Assembly: GCF_026810505.1 (NCBI RefSeq)
Contig: NZ_CP101750.1
Span: 3,873,254-3,937,253, forward strand
Direction of reading: 5' to 3'
DNA length: 64,000 nucleotides
Source: Streptomyces sp. Je 1-369
GTDB lineage: Bacteria > Actinomycetota > Actinomycetes > Streptomycetales > Streptomycetaceae
The translations under genes were made by a program, and so were the position numbers. Shown here one piece after another: positions 35,894 through 44,650 of this stretch (position 1 is the stretch's first letter; every line of letters begins with the position of its first letter). A model generated the notes under the pieces. The model saw only the letters and a list, made by a program, of their open reading frames with translations. It ran no database searches and was not told the origin of the DNA.

Positions 35894-36389
35894 AGTACTG
35901 CGCGAAGGCCGTCACGACCTCCTGCTCCGAGACGCGGCCGTCGCCGTCCGCGTCCAGAGCACCGGCCACCGCGGACGCGACGTCCTCGGGCACGCCCAGT
36001 GCCCTCAGCGCGCGCCCGGCCTCGGCCGGGGCCACCGTGCCGTCCGCGTCGGCGCCCGCGACGCCGATCGCGGCGTGCAGGAACGGCCGCGCGATCTCCG
36101 CGAACCGCTCGGGGTTGTCGCGCAGCCGCTTCACCGCGCCGCCCACGAACTCGTCGCGGGTGATCCGCTGGTCACCGTCACGGTCCGCGATCCCCGCCAT
36201 GCCCTGCCAGAACGCCTCGGCCCCGATGTAGAGGGCCTGGCCCTTCTCGGACCGCGCCGTGGCGCCGAACTCCGCGCACAGGGCGGCCGCCGCCGTGCTG
36301 AAGTCCTCACGGGAGATGTAGCCGTTGCCGTCCTGGTCGAAGGTGGCGAACCGGGCCGCGATCCTACGCTCGTACTCGGCACTGTCCAT
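35877..36389 (-). CDS. EF-hand calcium-binding protein (calerythrin-like), 170 aa
   Basis: Four EF-hand loops are visible: DQDGNGYISRED (residue about 18), DRDGDQRITRDE (about 69), ADADGTVAPAEA (about 112, degenerate at the first positions) and DADGDGRVSEQE (about 146). Length and spacing match the sarcoplasmic-type bacterial calcium buffers (calerythrin, CabB-like). It has no signal peptide, so it is cytoplasmic and probably a calcium buffer or sensor. No operator of the catabolic regulon is near its start. Confidence 0.9.
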   Translation of the reverse strand: MDSAEYERRIAARFATFDQDGNGYISREDFSTAAAALCAEFGATARSEKGQALYIGAEAFWQGMAGIADRDGDQRITRDEFVGGAVKRLRDNPERFAEIARPFLHAAIGVAGADADGTVAPAEAGRALRALGVPEDVASAVAGALDADGDGRVSEQEVVTAFAQYFTVPE

Positions 36390-36499
36390 GATTTTCGGGC
36401 CGCCTCACTTCCGCGGTTGGGTACGTGTTCAGGGGCTGTTTCCCCAGCTGCGAGCGTACGTGCTGACGGCCGCCCGGAGGCGGGAAAGCGGCGCTTGTG

Positions 36500-36874
36500 T
36501 CAGGCGGAGAGCGGGGTGGCGCCGTCGTCCAGGGCCGCCGGCACGTCGGGGAAGACCTCGAAGAGGCGGCGTACGCCGAGTGCCGCGAGGACGCGGTTCA
36601 CGTGTGAGCCGTCCTCCGCGCCCTTGGCGGGCAGTATCAGCCGCAGCCTGCCCTGGAAGGAGCGGATGAGGCGGCGCGTGGCGATCAGCACGCCGACGCC
36701 GCTGGAGTCGCAGAACAGCACTTCGGAGAGGTCGAGCACGATGCGGCGGCGGCCGTCGGCGACAGCGTCGTGCACGCGCTGGCGCAGCACGGGCGAGGTC
36801 AGCAGGTCCATCTCGCCGGACACGCACAGCACGGCCCAGCCCTCCTGCTCGCCCACGGTCACCTTGAGCGTCAC
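36500..36874 (-). CDS. STAS-domain anti-sigma factor antagonist, 124 aa
   Basis: Single STAS domain: VLCVSGEMDLLTSPVLRQRV, RIVLDLSEVLFCDSSGVGVL with the phosphorylatable Ser in DSSG, and LGVRRLFEVFPDVPAAL. It is a member of the SpoIIAA/RsbV/BldG class that releases sigma factors by binding RsbW-type kinases. No cognate kinase is adjacent; the RsbW-like protein at 30971 is the nearest candidate but 5 kb away. Confidence 0.88.
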   Translation of the reverse strand: MTLKVTVGEQEGWAVLCVSGEMDLLTSPVLRQRVHDAVADGRRRIVLDLSEVLFCDSSGVGVLIATRRLIRSFQGRLRLILPAKGAEDGSHVNRVLAALGVRRLFEVFPDVPAALDDGATPLSA

Positions 36875-36986
36875 GCGCCACGCCTCTCGCTCGCCGTTGC
36901 CTGCTCCGCGCCTGCGGAGTGATTGCGGAGTGATCCGGAAGCAGTCCTTACGTTTCGTTCTGCTTCAGCTGCCCCACCTGTCCCCC

Positions 36987-37121
36987 ATGAAACACCAGCA
37001 GGCCACCGTCAATATCATCCGGCCTCCGGCAGAGTGCGCGCTTTGCCGCAAACAGGAGTGCGCTGTCAGCGGTGCCGACTACATTCAGGAGAGGGCAGAA
37101 CCCGAAGTACCGTTCGAGTAG
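36987..37121 (+). CDS. possible small Cys-containing protein, 44 aa
   Basis: An open frame upstream of the sigma factor gene: MKHQQATVNIIRPPAECALC and then RKQEC. It has three cysteines in C-x2-C-x4-C spacing. Third-position GC is lower than in neighbouring genes and no Shine-Dalgarno is seen, so it may be a leader region rather than a gene. Confidence 0.3.
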   Translation: MKHQQATVNIIRPPAECALCRKQECAVSGADYIQERAEPEVPFE

Positions 37122-37172
37122 GCAGCAGAAGCAGAGCAGAAGCAGTACCAGGCAAGCGCACGAGGGGGCCGC

Positions 37173-37769
37173 ATGCCGATGGACGCGCCGCGGCGCTGGG
37201 ACCGCCGCATGCAGCAGCGGCTCGCGCACGGGGAGGCCGCCGCGCTGGGCGAGTTGTACGACAGGTTCGCCTCGCTCGTGCACGGCCTGGCCCACCGCGT
37301 CCTCGGCGACGAGAGCGCCGCCGACCGCATCACCCGCGAGGTCTTCGGCCACGTCTGGGAGAACCCCGACGCGTACGACCCGCGGCAGGGCCCACTGCGC
37401 TCCTGGATCGCCACGCTCACCCACCAGCGCGCCGTCCACCGGCTCCGCCAGACCGAGTCCGCCGCCCTCGCCCTCGGCGGCGCGGGCACCGAGGAGGACC
37501 TGGAGCGCAAGGTCCGCCGCGCCTCGGCCGCCGCCCGCGCGGACTACATCGTCACGGCCATGCCCACCCCGCTGCGCGCCGCCCTCGAACTGGCCTACTT
37601 CCAGCGCCGCGACTACCGCCAGACGGCCGCCGACCTCGGCGTCACCGAGGACGAGGCCCGTCGCAGACTCCGGCTCGGCCTGCAACTCCTCGCCACGGCC
37701 AACGACACCGGGCCCCCGCCCGCCACCCGCACCCACGACACCCCGCCCGGTCCCGGAGCCGCGCTGTGA
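37173..37769 (+). CDS. ECF-type RNA polymerase sigma factor, 198 aa
   Basis: Region 2 is visible as GELYDRFASLVHGLAHRVLG, ITREVFGHVWENPDAYDPRQ and GPLRSWIATLTHQRAVHRLR; region 4 as TPLRAALELAYFQRRDYRQT and AADLGVTEDEARRRLRLGLQ. The C-terminus is a short Pro/Thr tail. GAGGGGG precedes the ATG. The stop overlaps the GTG start of the anti-sigma gene (GTGA), so the two are translationally coupled. The inducing signal is unknown. Confidence 0.9.
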   Translation: MPMDAPRRWDRRMQQRLAHGEAAALGELYDRFASLVHGLAHRVLGDESAADRITREVFGHVWENPDAYDPRQGPLRSWIATLTHQRAVHRLRQTESAALALGGAGTEEDLERKVRRASAAARADYIVTAMPTPLRAALELAYFQRRDYRQTAADLGVTEDEARRRLRLGLQLLATANDTGPPPATRTHDTPPGPGAAL

Positions 37770-39073
37770 CCGGCACCGACCGCCCCGAACCGCACGAGGA
37801 ACAGCCCGACCGCCACCAGCACGCGGACCACACGGACGGCACCGCGCCACGCATACCGATGCCGCGCGCCTCCCTGGAGGACACCGGAAAGACCCTGCCC
37901 GACCCGCCGCCGGCACCCGAGCCGCTCGTCCTGGAGCACCGCGTCCTGAAATCCCTGCTCGGCGCCTGGGCGCTCGCCGCCTGCTCCACGGAGGAGGCCA
38001 CCGCCGTCGAGGAGCACCTGGGCGACTGCGGCCCGTGCGCGGAGGAAGCGCTCCGGCTGCGCGACGCCGTCGGCCTGCTCCACCCCGAGGAGAGCCTCGA
38101 CCTCGACCCCGGTCTGCGCACCCGCGTCCTGGAGAGCTGCCTCGGCCGCCGCCCGCCGCGCATCCCGGTGCCGGAGTGGGCCGTTCCGTACGACGCGGAG
38201 ACCGCCCGCCTCGACGCGCTGCTCCAGGACATCGGCGACGCGGAATGGCACGCACCGGTGCGGCTCCGCTGGTTCGACGACGACGGGCCGGTCAGCAGGA
38301 AGACCACCGTCGCCGGGGTCATCTCGCACCTCCTCGCGGTCGACGGCATGGTCGGACTCGCCCTCGGCCTCGACGACCCGCTCGGCCCGCAGGTCAGAGT
38401 CGCGCAGGACCCCTCCCACCGCACGGAGGCGTACTGGCGGGCGTCGCACTTCCCGCCCACCCGCGCGGTGCGCACCCCGTGGCGCGACCAGACGCACGAA
38501 CTGATCCGCACCGTGTCGTTCGCGGGCGGCGGGTCGGGGCGCCTCCCGGTGCCGTACGGAACGGTGCCCGTCCCCGGCGGCACCGGACCCGAGCAGCAGC
38601 AGACCATCGAGCTGCCGCTGCGGGACTCCCTGGTGGACCGCGCCTTCGAGTGCTGGATCCACGCGGGCGACATCGCCGACGCGGTCGACTACCCGTACGC
38701 GCCGCCCGCGCCCCGGCACCTCCACCGCATGATCGACCTCGCCGCCCGGCTGCTCCCCGGCACGCTCGCCGAGCGCCGCCGCTCCGGGCTCGCCACCCCG
38801 CCGCGCCGGCTGGTCGCGGCGGGCGCACCGGGCCGCAGCCTGCGCCTGGAGATCGAGGGTCTCGGCGGCGGCGAGTGGCTCATCCCGCTCGACTCCCCCG
38901 CGGCCACCGGCTCGCGGGAGCACGAGGTCGCGCACGTGGCGCTGGACGGCGTCGAGTTCTGCCGGCTCGCCGCGGGCCACGTATCGCCGGAGGAGGCGGC
39001 CGCGGGCCAGGACGGAGACCGCGAGGCGATCCGCGACGTGCTGTTCGCGGCGGCGTCGCTGAGCCGGATGTAG
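37766..39073 (+). CDS. zinc anti-sigma factor fused to MDMPI/DinB-like domain, 435 aa
   Basis: The N-terminal part (residues about 60-110) has the ZAS motif EEHLGDCGPCAEEALRLRD (His-x3-Cys-x2-Cys), which binds zinc and the cognate sigma factor. The remaining 300 residues are a mycothiol-dependent maleylpyruvate-isomerase-like (DinB-fold) domain: VSRKTTVAGVISHLLAVDGM, DRAFECWIHAGDIADAVDYP. No membrane helix was seen, so it is a cytoplasmic anti-sigma, possibly sensing thiols or electrophiles through the MDMPI part. Coupled to the ECF sigma gene by GTGA. Convergent with purU. Confidence 0.86.
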   Translation: MTGTDRPEPHEEQPDRHQHADHTDGTAPRIPMPRASLEDTGKTLPDPPPAPEPLVLEHRVLKSLLGAWALAACSTEEATAVEEHLGDCGPCAEEALRLRDAVGLLHPEESLDLDPGLRTRVLESCLGRRPPRIPVPEWAVPYDAETARLDALLQDIGDAEWHAPVRLRWFDDDGPVSRKTTVAGVISHLLAVDGMVGLALGLDDPLGPQVRVAQDPSHRTEAYWRASHFPPTRAVRTPWRDQTHELIRTVSFAGGGSGRLPVPYGTVPVPGGTGPEQQQTIELPLRDSLVDRAFECWIHAGDIADAVDYPYAPPAPRHLHRMIDLAARLLPGTLAERRRSGLATPPRRLVAAGAPGRSLRLEIEGLGGGEWLIPLDSPAATGSREHEVAHVALDGVEFCRLAAGHVSPEEAAAGQDGDREAIRDVLFAAASLSRM

Positions 39074-39114
39074 CGCGGTCCGGGGTTCCCCGGGCTTCGG
39101 CCCTCCGGCTCGGC

Positions 39115-39996
39115 TCAGGCGAAGACGACCGTGCGGCGGCCGTTCAGGAGGATCCGGCGCTCGGCGTGCCACTTCACGGCCCGCGCCAGCGCCTGGCACT
39201 CCACATCACGGCCGATCGCGACCAGCTCGTCGGGGGTGACGCCGTGGCCGACCCGCTCGACCTCCTGCTCGATGATCGGGCCCTCGTCGAGGTCGGCCGT
39301 CACGTAGTGCGCGGTCGCGCCGATCAGCTTCACGCCGCGGGCGTGCGCCTGGTGGTACGGCTTCGCGCCCTTGAAGCTCGGCAGGAACGAGTGGTGGATG
39401 TTGATGATCCGCCCGCTGAGCTCCTTGCACAGGTCGTCCGAGAGGACCTGCATGTAGCGGGCGAGGACGACGAGCTCCACGTCCAGCGAACGCACGAGGT
39501 CGAGCAGCTGCGCCTCGGCCTCGGGCTTGTTCTCCTTCGTCACCGGGATGTGGTGGAAGGGGATGTCGTACGACGCGACGAGCTCGGCGAAGTCCCGGTG
39601 GTTGGAGACGACCGCGGCGATCTCCACGGGCAGCGCGCCGATCCGGGAGCGGAACAGCAGGTCGTTCAGGCAGTGCCCGAACTTCGACACCAGCAGGACC
39701 ACGCGCATCTTGTCCTCGACGCGGTTGATCTGCCAGTCCATGTGGAACGAGTCGCCGACCGCGGCGAAGCTCGCCCGCAGCTTCTCGACGGTCACCGGGG
39801 CCTCGGCCGAGAAGTGGACGCGCATGAAGAACAGTCCGGTGTCGTGGTCGCCGAACTGCTGGCTGTCCTCGATGTTGCAGCCGGTCATGAAGAGGTAGCT
39901 CGACACGGCGTGCACGATGCCCTGCTTGTCGGGGCACGAGAGGGTGAGGACGTACTGCTCAGCGGGGGCGGCGGGCGCGGTGGACTGCTCGTTCAT
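39115..39996 (-). CDS. purU: formyltetrahydrofolate deformylase
   Basis: Hydrolyses 10-formyl-THF to THF and formate, balancing the one-carbon pool. N-terminal ACT domain (YVLTLSCPDKQGIVHAVSSY, DTGLFFMRVHF) and a C-terminal formyltransferase-fold domain with AAVVSNHRDFAEL, INIHHSFLPSFKGAKPYHQA (catalytic His) and GATAHYVTADLDEGPIIEQE (catalytic Asp). The length of 293 is standard. ATG 39996 starts at the MNEQST segment; the frame is open to 40062 but unlike the family. Confidence 0.95.
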   Translation of the reverse strand: MNEQSTAPAAPAEQYVLTLSCPDKQGIVHAVSSYLFMTGCNIEDSQQFGDHDTGLFFMRVHFSAEAPVTVEKLRASFAAVGDSFHMDWQINRVEDKMRVVLLVSKFGHCLNDLLFRSRIGALPVEIAAVVSNHRDFAELVASYDIPFHHIPVTKENKPEAEAQLLDLVRSLDVELVVLARYMQVLSDDLCKELSGRIINIHHSFLPSFKGAKPYHQAHARGVKLIGATAHYVTADLDEGPIIEQEVERVGHGVTPDELVAIGRDVECQALARAVKWHAERRILLNGRRTVVFA

Positions 39997-40039
39997 GCGG
40001 CCAAGGTTCCCACAGCGGACACCGCCGACGGCAATCGTC

Positions 40040-40089
40040 CCGTCAGGCGGACGTGCCGTCACGCGGGCCGTGCCGTCAGGCGGACCGTG
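40040..40089. repeat. 3-copy 16/17-bp tandem repeat at a gene end
   Basis: CCGTCAGGCGGACGTG, CCGTCACGCGGGCCGTG and CCGTCAGGCGGACCGTG follow each other directly (40040, 40056, 40073). The third copy contains the stop codon (TCA on plus, 40076-40078) of the minus-strand hypothetical gene; the others repeat a TGA downstream of it. Confidence 0.8.
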
Positions 40090-40576
40090 TCATGATCCGC
40101 AGCACCTCCAGGGTCTGCGGCGGTACGTCCGGGTCCTCGCCGTCACCGGCCGCGAGACGCACGTGCGCGTCGCGGGCCGCGCGGACCGCCTCGGGCCACC
40201 CCGGGTGCTCCAGATAGACGGAGACCAGCGCGTCGGGCCCGACCTCGTGCATGATCCGCAGCACCCTCAGCACGGCCGTGTCGACGAGCGCCGCCTCCTG
40301 CGGGTCACGGAAGATCGTCCCGACGTATTTCTCCGCGGACCAGTTGTCCAGCCACGTGTCCTCGACCAGCCGGTACACGGCGTCGGTCACGTCCCCGTAC
40401 TCCTCGCGCCCCGCGAGCCAGCACTCCCGCTGGAAGTCGGGGTCGGAGAGCATGTGCAGCGCCGAGCGCACGTTGCTGCGCCAGCGCCACCACGGCATGT
40501 CGTTGGTCGGCATGCCGCCCATGGTGCTGGAGCGACGGCCGCGACGGGAAGACTTCTCCGAATCTTGCACGGTCAT
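40076..40576 (-). CDS. conserved hypothetical protein, 166 aa
   Basis: An acidic soluble protein with MPTNDMPWWRWRSNVRSALH, YRLVEDTWLDNWSAEKYVGT and AALVDTAVLRVLRIMHEVGP. Trp-rich, alpha-helical looking. No named domain recognised. A start at the internal MPTND (about residue 22) is also possible because the first 21 residues are basic low complexity. Divergent from the substrate-binding lipoprotein gene at 40695. Confidence 0.7.
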   Translation of the reverse strand: MTVQDSEKSSRRGRRSSTMGGMPTNDMPWWRWRSNVRSALHMLSDPDFQRECWLAGREEYGDVTDAVYRLVEDTWLDNWSAEKYVGTIFRDPQEAALVDTAVLRVLRIMHEVGPDALVSVYLEHPGWPEAVRAARDAHVRLAAGDGEDPDVPPQTLEVLRIMTRSA

Positions 40577-40694
40577 GGATCGTACGTTCCCACTCCACGC
40601 ACGCGAACCGGACCCCGCCCGTTCACTTTCATGTCACTGTCCGTTGAAGACGAGTCACTCCACGGTTGGCCGCGCAACGGAATCGTGCAGGGAC

Positions 40695-41969
40695 ATGACC
40701 GGCTGGCGACGCACCTTCCTCCCCCGCCCCTCCCGAACCGCAGCGCTCTCGGCGGCCGCCGTGGCGGCGTGTGCGTCGCTCATATCCGGCTGTGGGGTCA
40801 TCCCCGGAACCACGGGGGGTTCCGGGGACGGCCCCGTCACCGTGATGACCTGGGCACCCGAGAAGACCAAGGCCACCAACAAGCCCGGCGTCCCCGCCAT
40901 GGCGCAGGCGTACGCCCGCTGGGTCAACGCCCACGGCGGGCTCGGCGGGCGCGAGCTCAAGGTCCTCACCTGCAACGACCACAACGACCCGGTCGGCGCC
41001 GCGGAGTGCGCGCGGCAGGCGGTCGACAACGACGTGGTGGCGGTCGTCGGCGCGTACAGCCAGCACGGCCGCTCATTCCTCGGCCCGCTCGAAGTCGCGG
41101 GCATCCCCTACATCGGCGGCTACGGCGTCACCGACGACGAGTTCAGCAGCCCCCTCTCGTACCCCGTCAACGGCGGCGAACCGGCCCTCCTCGCGGGCAA
41201 CGGCCGACAGCTCGCCGCCCGCTGCGACCGGGTCTCTCTCGTCCGCCCCGACACCCTCGCCGGGGACGAGCTCCCCAAGCTGCTCAACCAGGGCCTCGCC
41301 GACGGCCACCACAAGCCCGTCTCCGACATCCGCGCCCCCGAGGACGGCACCGACCTCACGCCGCAGGCCGAGCGGGCGCTGAAGGACGCGGGGGCGGACA
41401 ACGGCTGTGTGACGGCGGCGCTCGGGGCGCGCACGGACACGTTCTACGACTCGTTCCGGCGAACCAAGGACGACTATCCGCCGGTCCGCATCTCCTCCGT
41501 GCTCGGCAGCGTCGACCAGTCCCTGATCGACCGCACGGGCGGCGCGAGCGGGCCCTACGAAGGGGCGTACGTCACCGGCTGGTACCCGGCGGCGGGCGAC
41601 GCGCGGTGGGACCGGATGCGGGACGTCATCCGTGAGCAGGCGTTCGGCGACAACCGGGTCGACGCCTCGGACGCGGGCGTCCAGACGACGTGGATCGCGT
41701 ACACGGTCCTGAAGCAGGCCGTCGAGTCGCTCGACGGCGGCGAGGTGTCGTCCCGCACGCTGCGCCGCGCCCTCGACGGCGGCCTGCGGGTCGAGACGGG
41801 CGGCCTCACGCCGCCGCTGAGCTGGCGCTTCGAGGACCTGCTCGCCGCCAGCGAGTTCCCGCGCCTGATCAACTCGGGCGTCACGTTCCAGATGGTGCGG
41901 GACGGGAGGCTCGTACCGGCGCGGGAGGGCTTCGTGAACGTGGAGAAGACGCTGGAGCAGACGGCGTAA
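40695..41969 (+). CDS. periplasmic-binding-type lipoprotein (branched-chain amino acid/amide family), 424 aa
   Basis: Twin-arginine-like start (MTGWRRTFLPRPSRTA), hydrophobic segment and lipobox LISGC, then a type I periplasmic-binding fold: VNAHGGLGGRELKVLTCND, VVAVVGAYSQHGRSFLGPLE and GIPYIGGYGVTDDEF. This is the Peripla_BP_6 family (LivJ-like). No permease or ATPase gene is adjacent, so it may act as a sensor or serve a remote transporter. Confidence 0.85.
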   Translation: MTGWRRTFLPRPSRTAALSAAAVAACASLISGCGVIPGTTGGSGDGPVTVMTWAPEKTKATNKPGVPAMAQAYARWVNAHGGLGGRELKVLTCNDHNDPVGAAECARQAVDNDVVAVVGAYSQHGRSFLGPLEVAGIPYIGGYGVTDDEFSSPLSYPVNGGEPALLAGNGRQLAARCDRVSLVRPDTLAGDELPKLLNQGLADGHHKPVSDIRAPEDGTDLTPQAERALKDAGADNGCVTAALGARTDTFYDSFRRTKDDYPPVRISSVLGSVDQSLIDRTGGASGPYEGAYVTGWYPAAGDARWDRMRDVIREQAFGDNRVDASDAGVQTTWIAYTVLKQAVESLDGGEVSSRTLRRALDGGLRVETGGLTPPLSWRFEDLLAASEFPRLINSGVTFQMVRDGRLVPAREGFVNVEKTLEQTA

Positions 41970-41984
41970 CCCGCCCGCGTCTCC

Positions 41985-44459
41985 CTACAGCTGGGTCTTG
42001 TTGCGCTCGGTGAGGGTGTACTTCCGGGCGATCGCGTTCCAGTGGTTGGCGGCCTGCTCCTTGGCCGTGGTCGCCGAGCCGCTCTCACGGTTGCCGGCCG
42101 CGGCCTGCGGGGTGTTGCGGGCGCGGCCCTTGTGGCAGCCCTTCTTGCCCGCGACCTGGTCCGCCCAGGCGGCATAGTGGTTGTCGGCCGCCGCGGAGGC
42201 CTTCCATGCCTTGTTGAGGGAGGCCGTCAGCTGGTCGTTGGCGGGCAGCTTGTCGACCTTCAGACCGGCGAGCCGGGTGACGAGGCCGTTGCGCTGCTTG
42301 GCGGCGGCACGGAGGTCCTTGGCCGACTGGCCCAGGTTCTGGCACTTGCCGACGTTGCGTACGGCGGCGATGACCGAGTCGCGGCTGTTGTTGCTGTCGG
42401 CGAGCAGCTTGTCCAGGGCGACGGCCTGCTCCTCGGCGGGGTCGGCGGACGGCGAGGGGCGCTCGTCGGGCTCGCCGGAGGCGGAGACGGGCTGCCCGTC
42501 GTCACTCTTGTCGTCCTCGCCGCCGCCGGAGCTGAGGAGTGCGCCCGCGCCGATGCCGAGCACGGCGATGCCGACGCCGACGGCGGCGATCAGCGGCACC
42601 TTCGACCCGGTGCGGTTGCGCCGCCCTCCGCCTCCGCGGCCGCCACCGACGGGCTCGGGGGCGGGTGTGGGCGCCGGGCCCTGTGCCTGGACGCGGGGCA
42701 TCTGCTGGGTCGAGGCGGGGCCTTCCGCCTCCGGCTCGGTACGGAAGAGACTGTCGAACTCGGCGGGCGGCTGCCGGTCGCCGGGGGCGCCGGGGCGGAT
42801 GCCGTAGGGGGCGGCGGCGGGCTCGGGCGGCGTGGCGGGTGCCGTGGGCCCCGCGGGTACGGGCGCGATGAACTGGGTGGGATCACTGTCGGACCCGGCG
42901 CCCGGCCCGTTGGCCCGCCCGTTGCCCCGCCCCAGGAACTGCGTGGCATCGCCGGCGGGAGCCTCGGGGGGCAGGGCGCCGGGCCCTACGGGCGGTATGT
43001 ACTGCGTGACGCCTTCGTCGGCGGCGACGGGCGGTATGTACTGCGTGGCGCCCTCGTCGGCGGCGACGGGCGGTATGTACTGCGTGGCGTCGCTGTCGGA
43101 ACCGACACCCGGCGCGTCGACGGCCGGCAACGGCACGCTCCGGCCCGCGGATGCGGGCGGCAGCTGTTGCGGTTGCGGTTGCGCGTCGGGGGCCTGCGGC
43201 GCGGCGTGCGCGCCGTGTCTGGGCTGCGAGGAGGGGGGCTGCGGCTGCTCGGGGCGGGGGGCGGCATGCGCACCGTGCGCCTGCTGCGCCCCGTACGCGC
43301 CCTGCCCCTGCGGGGCGGCGTGCGCGCCGTGGCCCGCTCCGGGCTGGGGCTGGTGCGCGCCTTGCCCGTAGGGGCCGACCTGGGAGTCGTAGCCGCCCTG
43401 CGGGGCAGCACCGGGGCCTGACTGGGGGTAGCCGTAGCCGGGCTGGGGAGCGGCGGGGCTGGACTGATGGCCGCCGCCGACGCCGGACGGCTGGGCGCCG
43501 GGGCCCGACTGCGGGTAGCCGTATCCGGGCTGCGCGGCGCCGGGCTGCTGAGCACCCTGACCGAACTGCTGAGCACCGGAACCGGGCTGCTGGGCGCCGG
43601 GGCCCGACTGGGGGTAGCCCTGTCCGGCCTGCGGGGCGCCGTGCGCGGGCAGCGGGGCGCCGGAACCGGGCTGCTGGGCGCCGGGGCCCGACTGCGGGTA
43701 GCCGTAGCCGGGCTGCGCGGCGCCGGGCTGCTGAGCACCCTGACCGAACTGCTGAGCACCGGAACCGGGCTGCTGGGCGCCGGGGCCCGACTGGGGGTAG
43801 CCCTGTCCGGGCTGCTGGGCGCCGTACCCGGGCTGCTGGGCGCCAGGGCCCGACTGCGGGTAGCCGTAGCCGGGCTGGGGGGTGCCAGGGCCGAGCTGCT
43901 GGTCGCTGACGGCGCCGGGCGGGTGGGCGCCGGGGTCCGTCTGCGGGAAGCCGTAACCGGACTGCGCGGCTTCGGGCCTGCCGCCGGGGCCGGGCTGCGG
44001 CGCACCGTAACCGGGCTGCTGAGCGCCGGGGCCCGACTGCGGGTAGCCGTATCCGGGCGGCTGGGTGCCGGGGTCCGTCTGCGGGAAGCCGTACCCCGGC
44101 TGCGGTATGCCCTGGCCCGGGGGCTGCGCGCCGTACCCCGGCTGTGGGGTGCCGTAGTTCTGCTGTTGGCCGCCGTACGGCCCTCCGTGCTGGCCGCCCT
44201 GCTGGGTGTAGTCGGTCTCCGGGGGGAGGGGCTGGGCGGGGGGTGTGGACCATTCCTGGCCCTGGCCCGGGGAGGGCGGGCCCGATGAGTCGGGGCCCCA
44301 CGGCTCGCCCCACGGCGTGCCGCCCGCCGGGGTGGTGTGCCGGCCCGCGGTGCCGGGGAACAGCGGCTCGCTGCCGTCCGCGGGCAGCACCACGCCCTCG
44401 TGGGCGGGCCGCTGCTGCGGATCGGAAGAAGCAGCGCCCTGACCGCTCTGCTGCGTCAC
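41985..44459 (-). CDS. large Gln/Pro/Gly-repeat membrane protein, 824 aa
   Basis: From the N-terminus: about 380 residues of degenerate repeats such as QPGYGYPQSGPGAQQPG, a His/Ala/Gln-rich stretch, then five T-Q-[YF] motifs (TQYIPPV three times, TQFLGR, TQFIAPV, roughly residues 455-545), a basic patch GRRNRTGSKV, one membrane helix LIAAVGVGIAVLGIGAGALL and a helical C-terminal domain of about 140 residues (AVRNVGKCQNLGQSAKDLRA). Topology is probably an N-terminal cytoplasmic tail and an external C-terminal domain. The TQ motifs look like phospho-Thr/FHA ligands. The function is unknown. TAGGAG precedes GTG 44459. Confidence 0.85.
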   Translation of the reverse strand: MTQQSGQGAASSDPQQRPAHEGVVLPADGSEPLFPGTAGRHTTPAGGTPWGEPWGPDSSGPPSPGQGQEWSTPPAQPLPPETDYTQQGGQHGGPYGGQQQNYGTPQPGYGAQPPGQGIPQPGYGFPQTDPGTQPPGYGYPQSGPGAQQPGYGAPQPGPGGRPEAAQSGYGFPQTDPGAHPPGAVSDQQLGPGTPQPGYGYPQSGPGAQQPGYGAQQPGQGYPQSGPGAQQPGSGAQQFGQGAQQPGAAQPGYGYPQSGPGAQQPGSGAPLPAHGAPQAGQGYPQSGPGAQQPGSGAQQFGQGAQQPGAAQPGYGYPQSGPGAQPSGVGGGHQSSPAAPQPGYGYPQSGPGAAPQGGYDSQVGPYGQGAHQPQPGAGHGAHAAPQGQGAYGAQQAHGAHAAPRPEQPQPPSSQPRHGAHAAPQAPDAQPQPQQLPPASAGRSVPLPAVDAPGVGSDSDATQYIPPVAADEGATQYIPPVAADEGVTQYIPPVGPGALPPEAPAGDATQFLGRGNGRANGPGAGSDSDPTQFIAPVPAGPTAPATPPEPAAAPYGIRPGAPGDRQPPAEFDSLFRTEPEAEGPASTQQMPRVQAQGPAPTPAPEPVGGGRGGGGRRNRTGSKVPLIAAVGVGIAVLGIGAGALLSSGGGEDDKSDDGQPVSASGEPDERPSPSADPAEEQAVALDKLLADSNNSRDSVIAAVRNVGKCQNLGQSAKDLRAAAKQRNGLVTRLAGLKVDKLPANDQLTASLNKAWKASAAADNHYAAWADQVAGKKGCHKGRARNTPQAAAGNRESGSATTAKEQAANHWNAIARKYTLTERNKTQL
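43410..44170. repeat. coding DNA repeats (Gln-Pro-Gly-Tyr units)
   Basis: Blocks of about 30-60 bp recur with small changes, for instance those reading CTGGGCGCCGGGGCCCGACT. A longer unit of about 180 bp containing CTGAGCACCCTGACCGAACT occurs twice (about 43545 and 43730). They encode the repetitive N-terminal part of the 41985 gene, a likely site of slippage and length variation. Confidence 0.8.
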
Positions 44460-44650
44460 CGGGACTCCTACACCTGGGGGGACCTACGGAACCGTCGGGT
44501 CACGCTACCGGGTCGCCACATCCCTCTGCCACGCAGCTCAGAACGCCGCTCTCCGCGCGGGGGCGGCAGTAACAAAACCTCCCTGTCAGACGCTGTTGTG
44601 GGGTGGTAGTGGGCGGTAGTGGGGCGGTACAGGGGCGTACCCCTCGGAAT

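Noticed and set aside
41985-44459. The repetitive region as a CRISPR or mobile array.
   Set aside because: Repeats are degenerate, contiguous and stay in one reading frame encoding Gln/Pro/Gly units.
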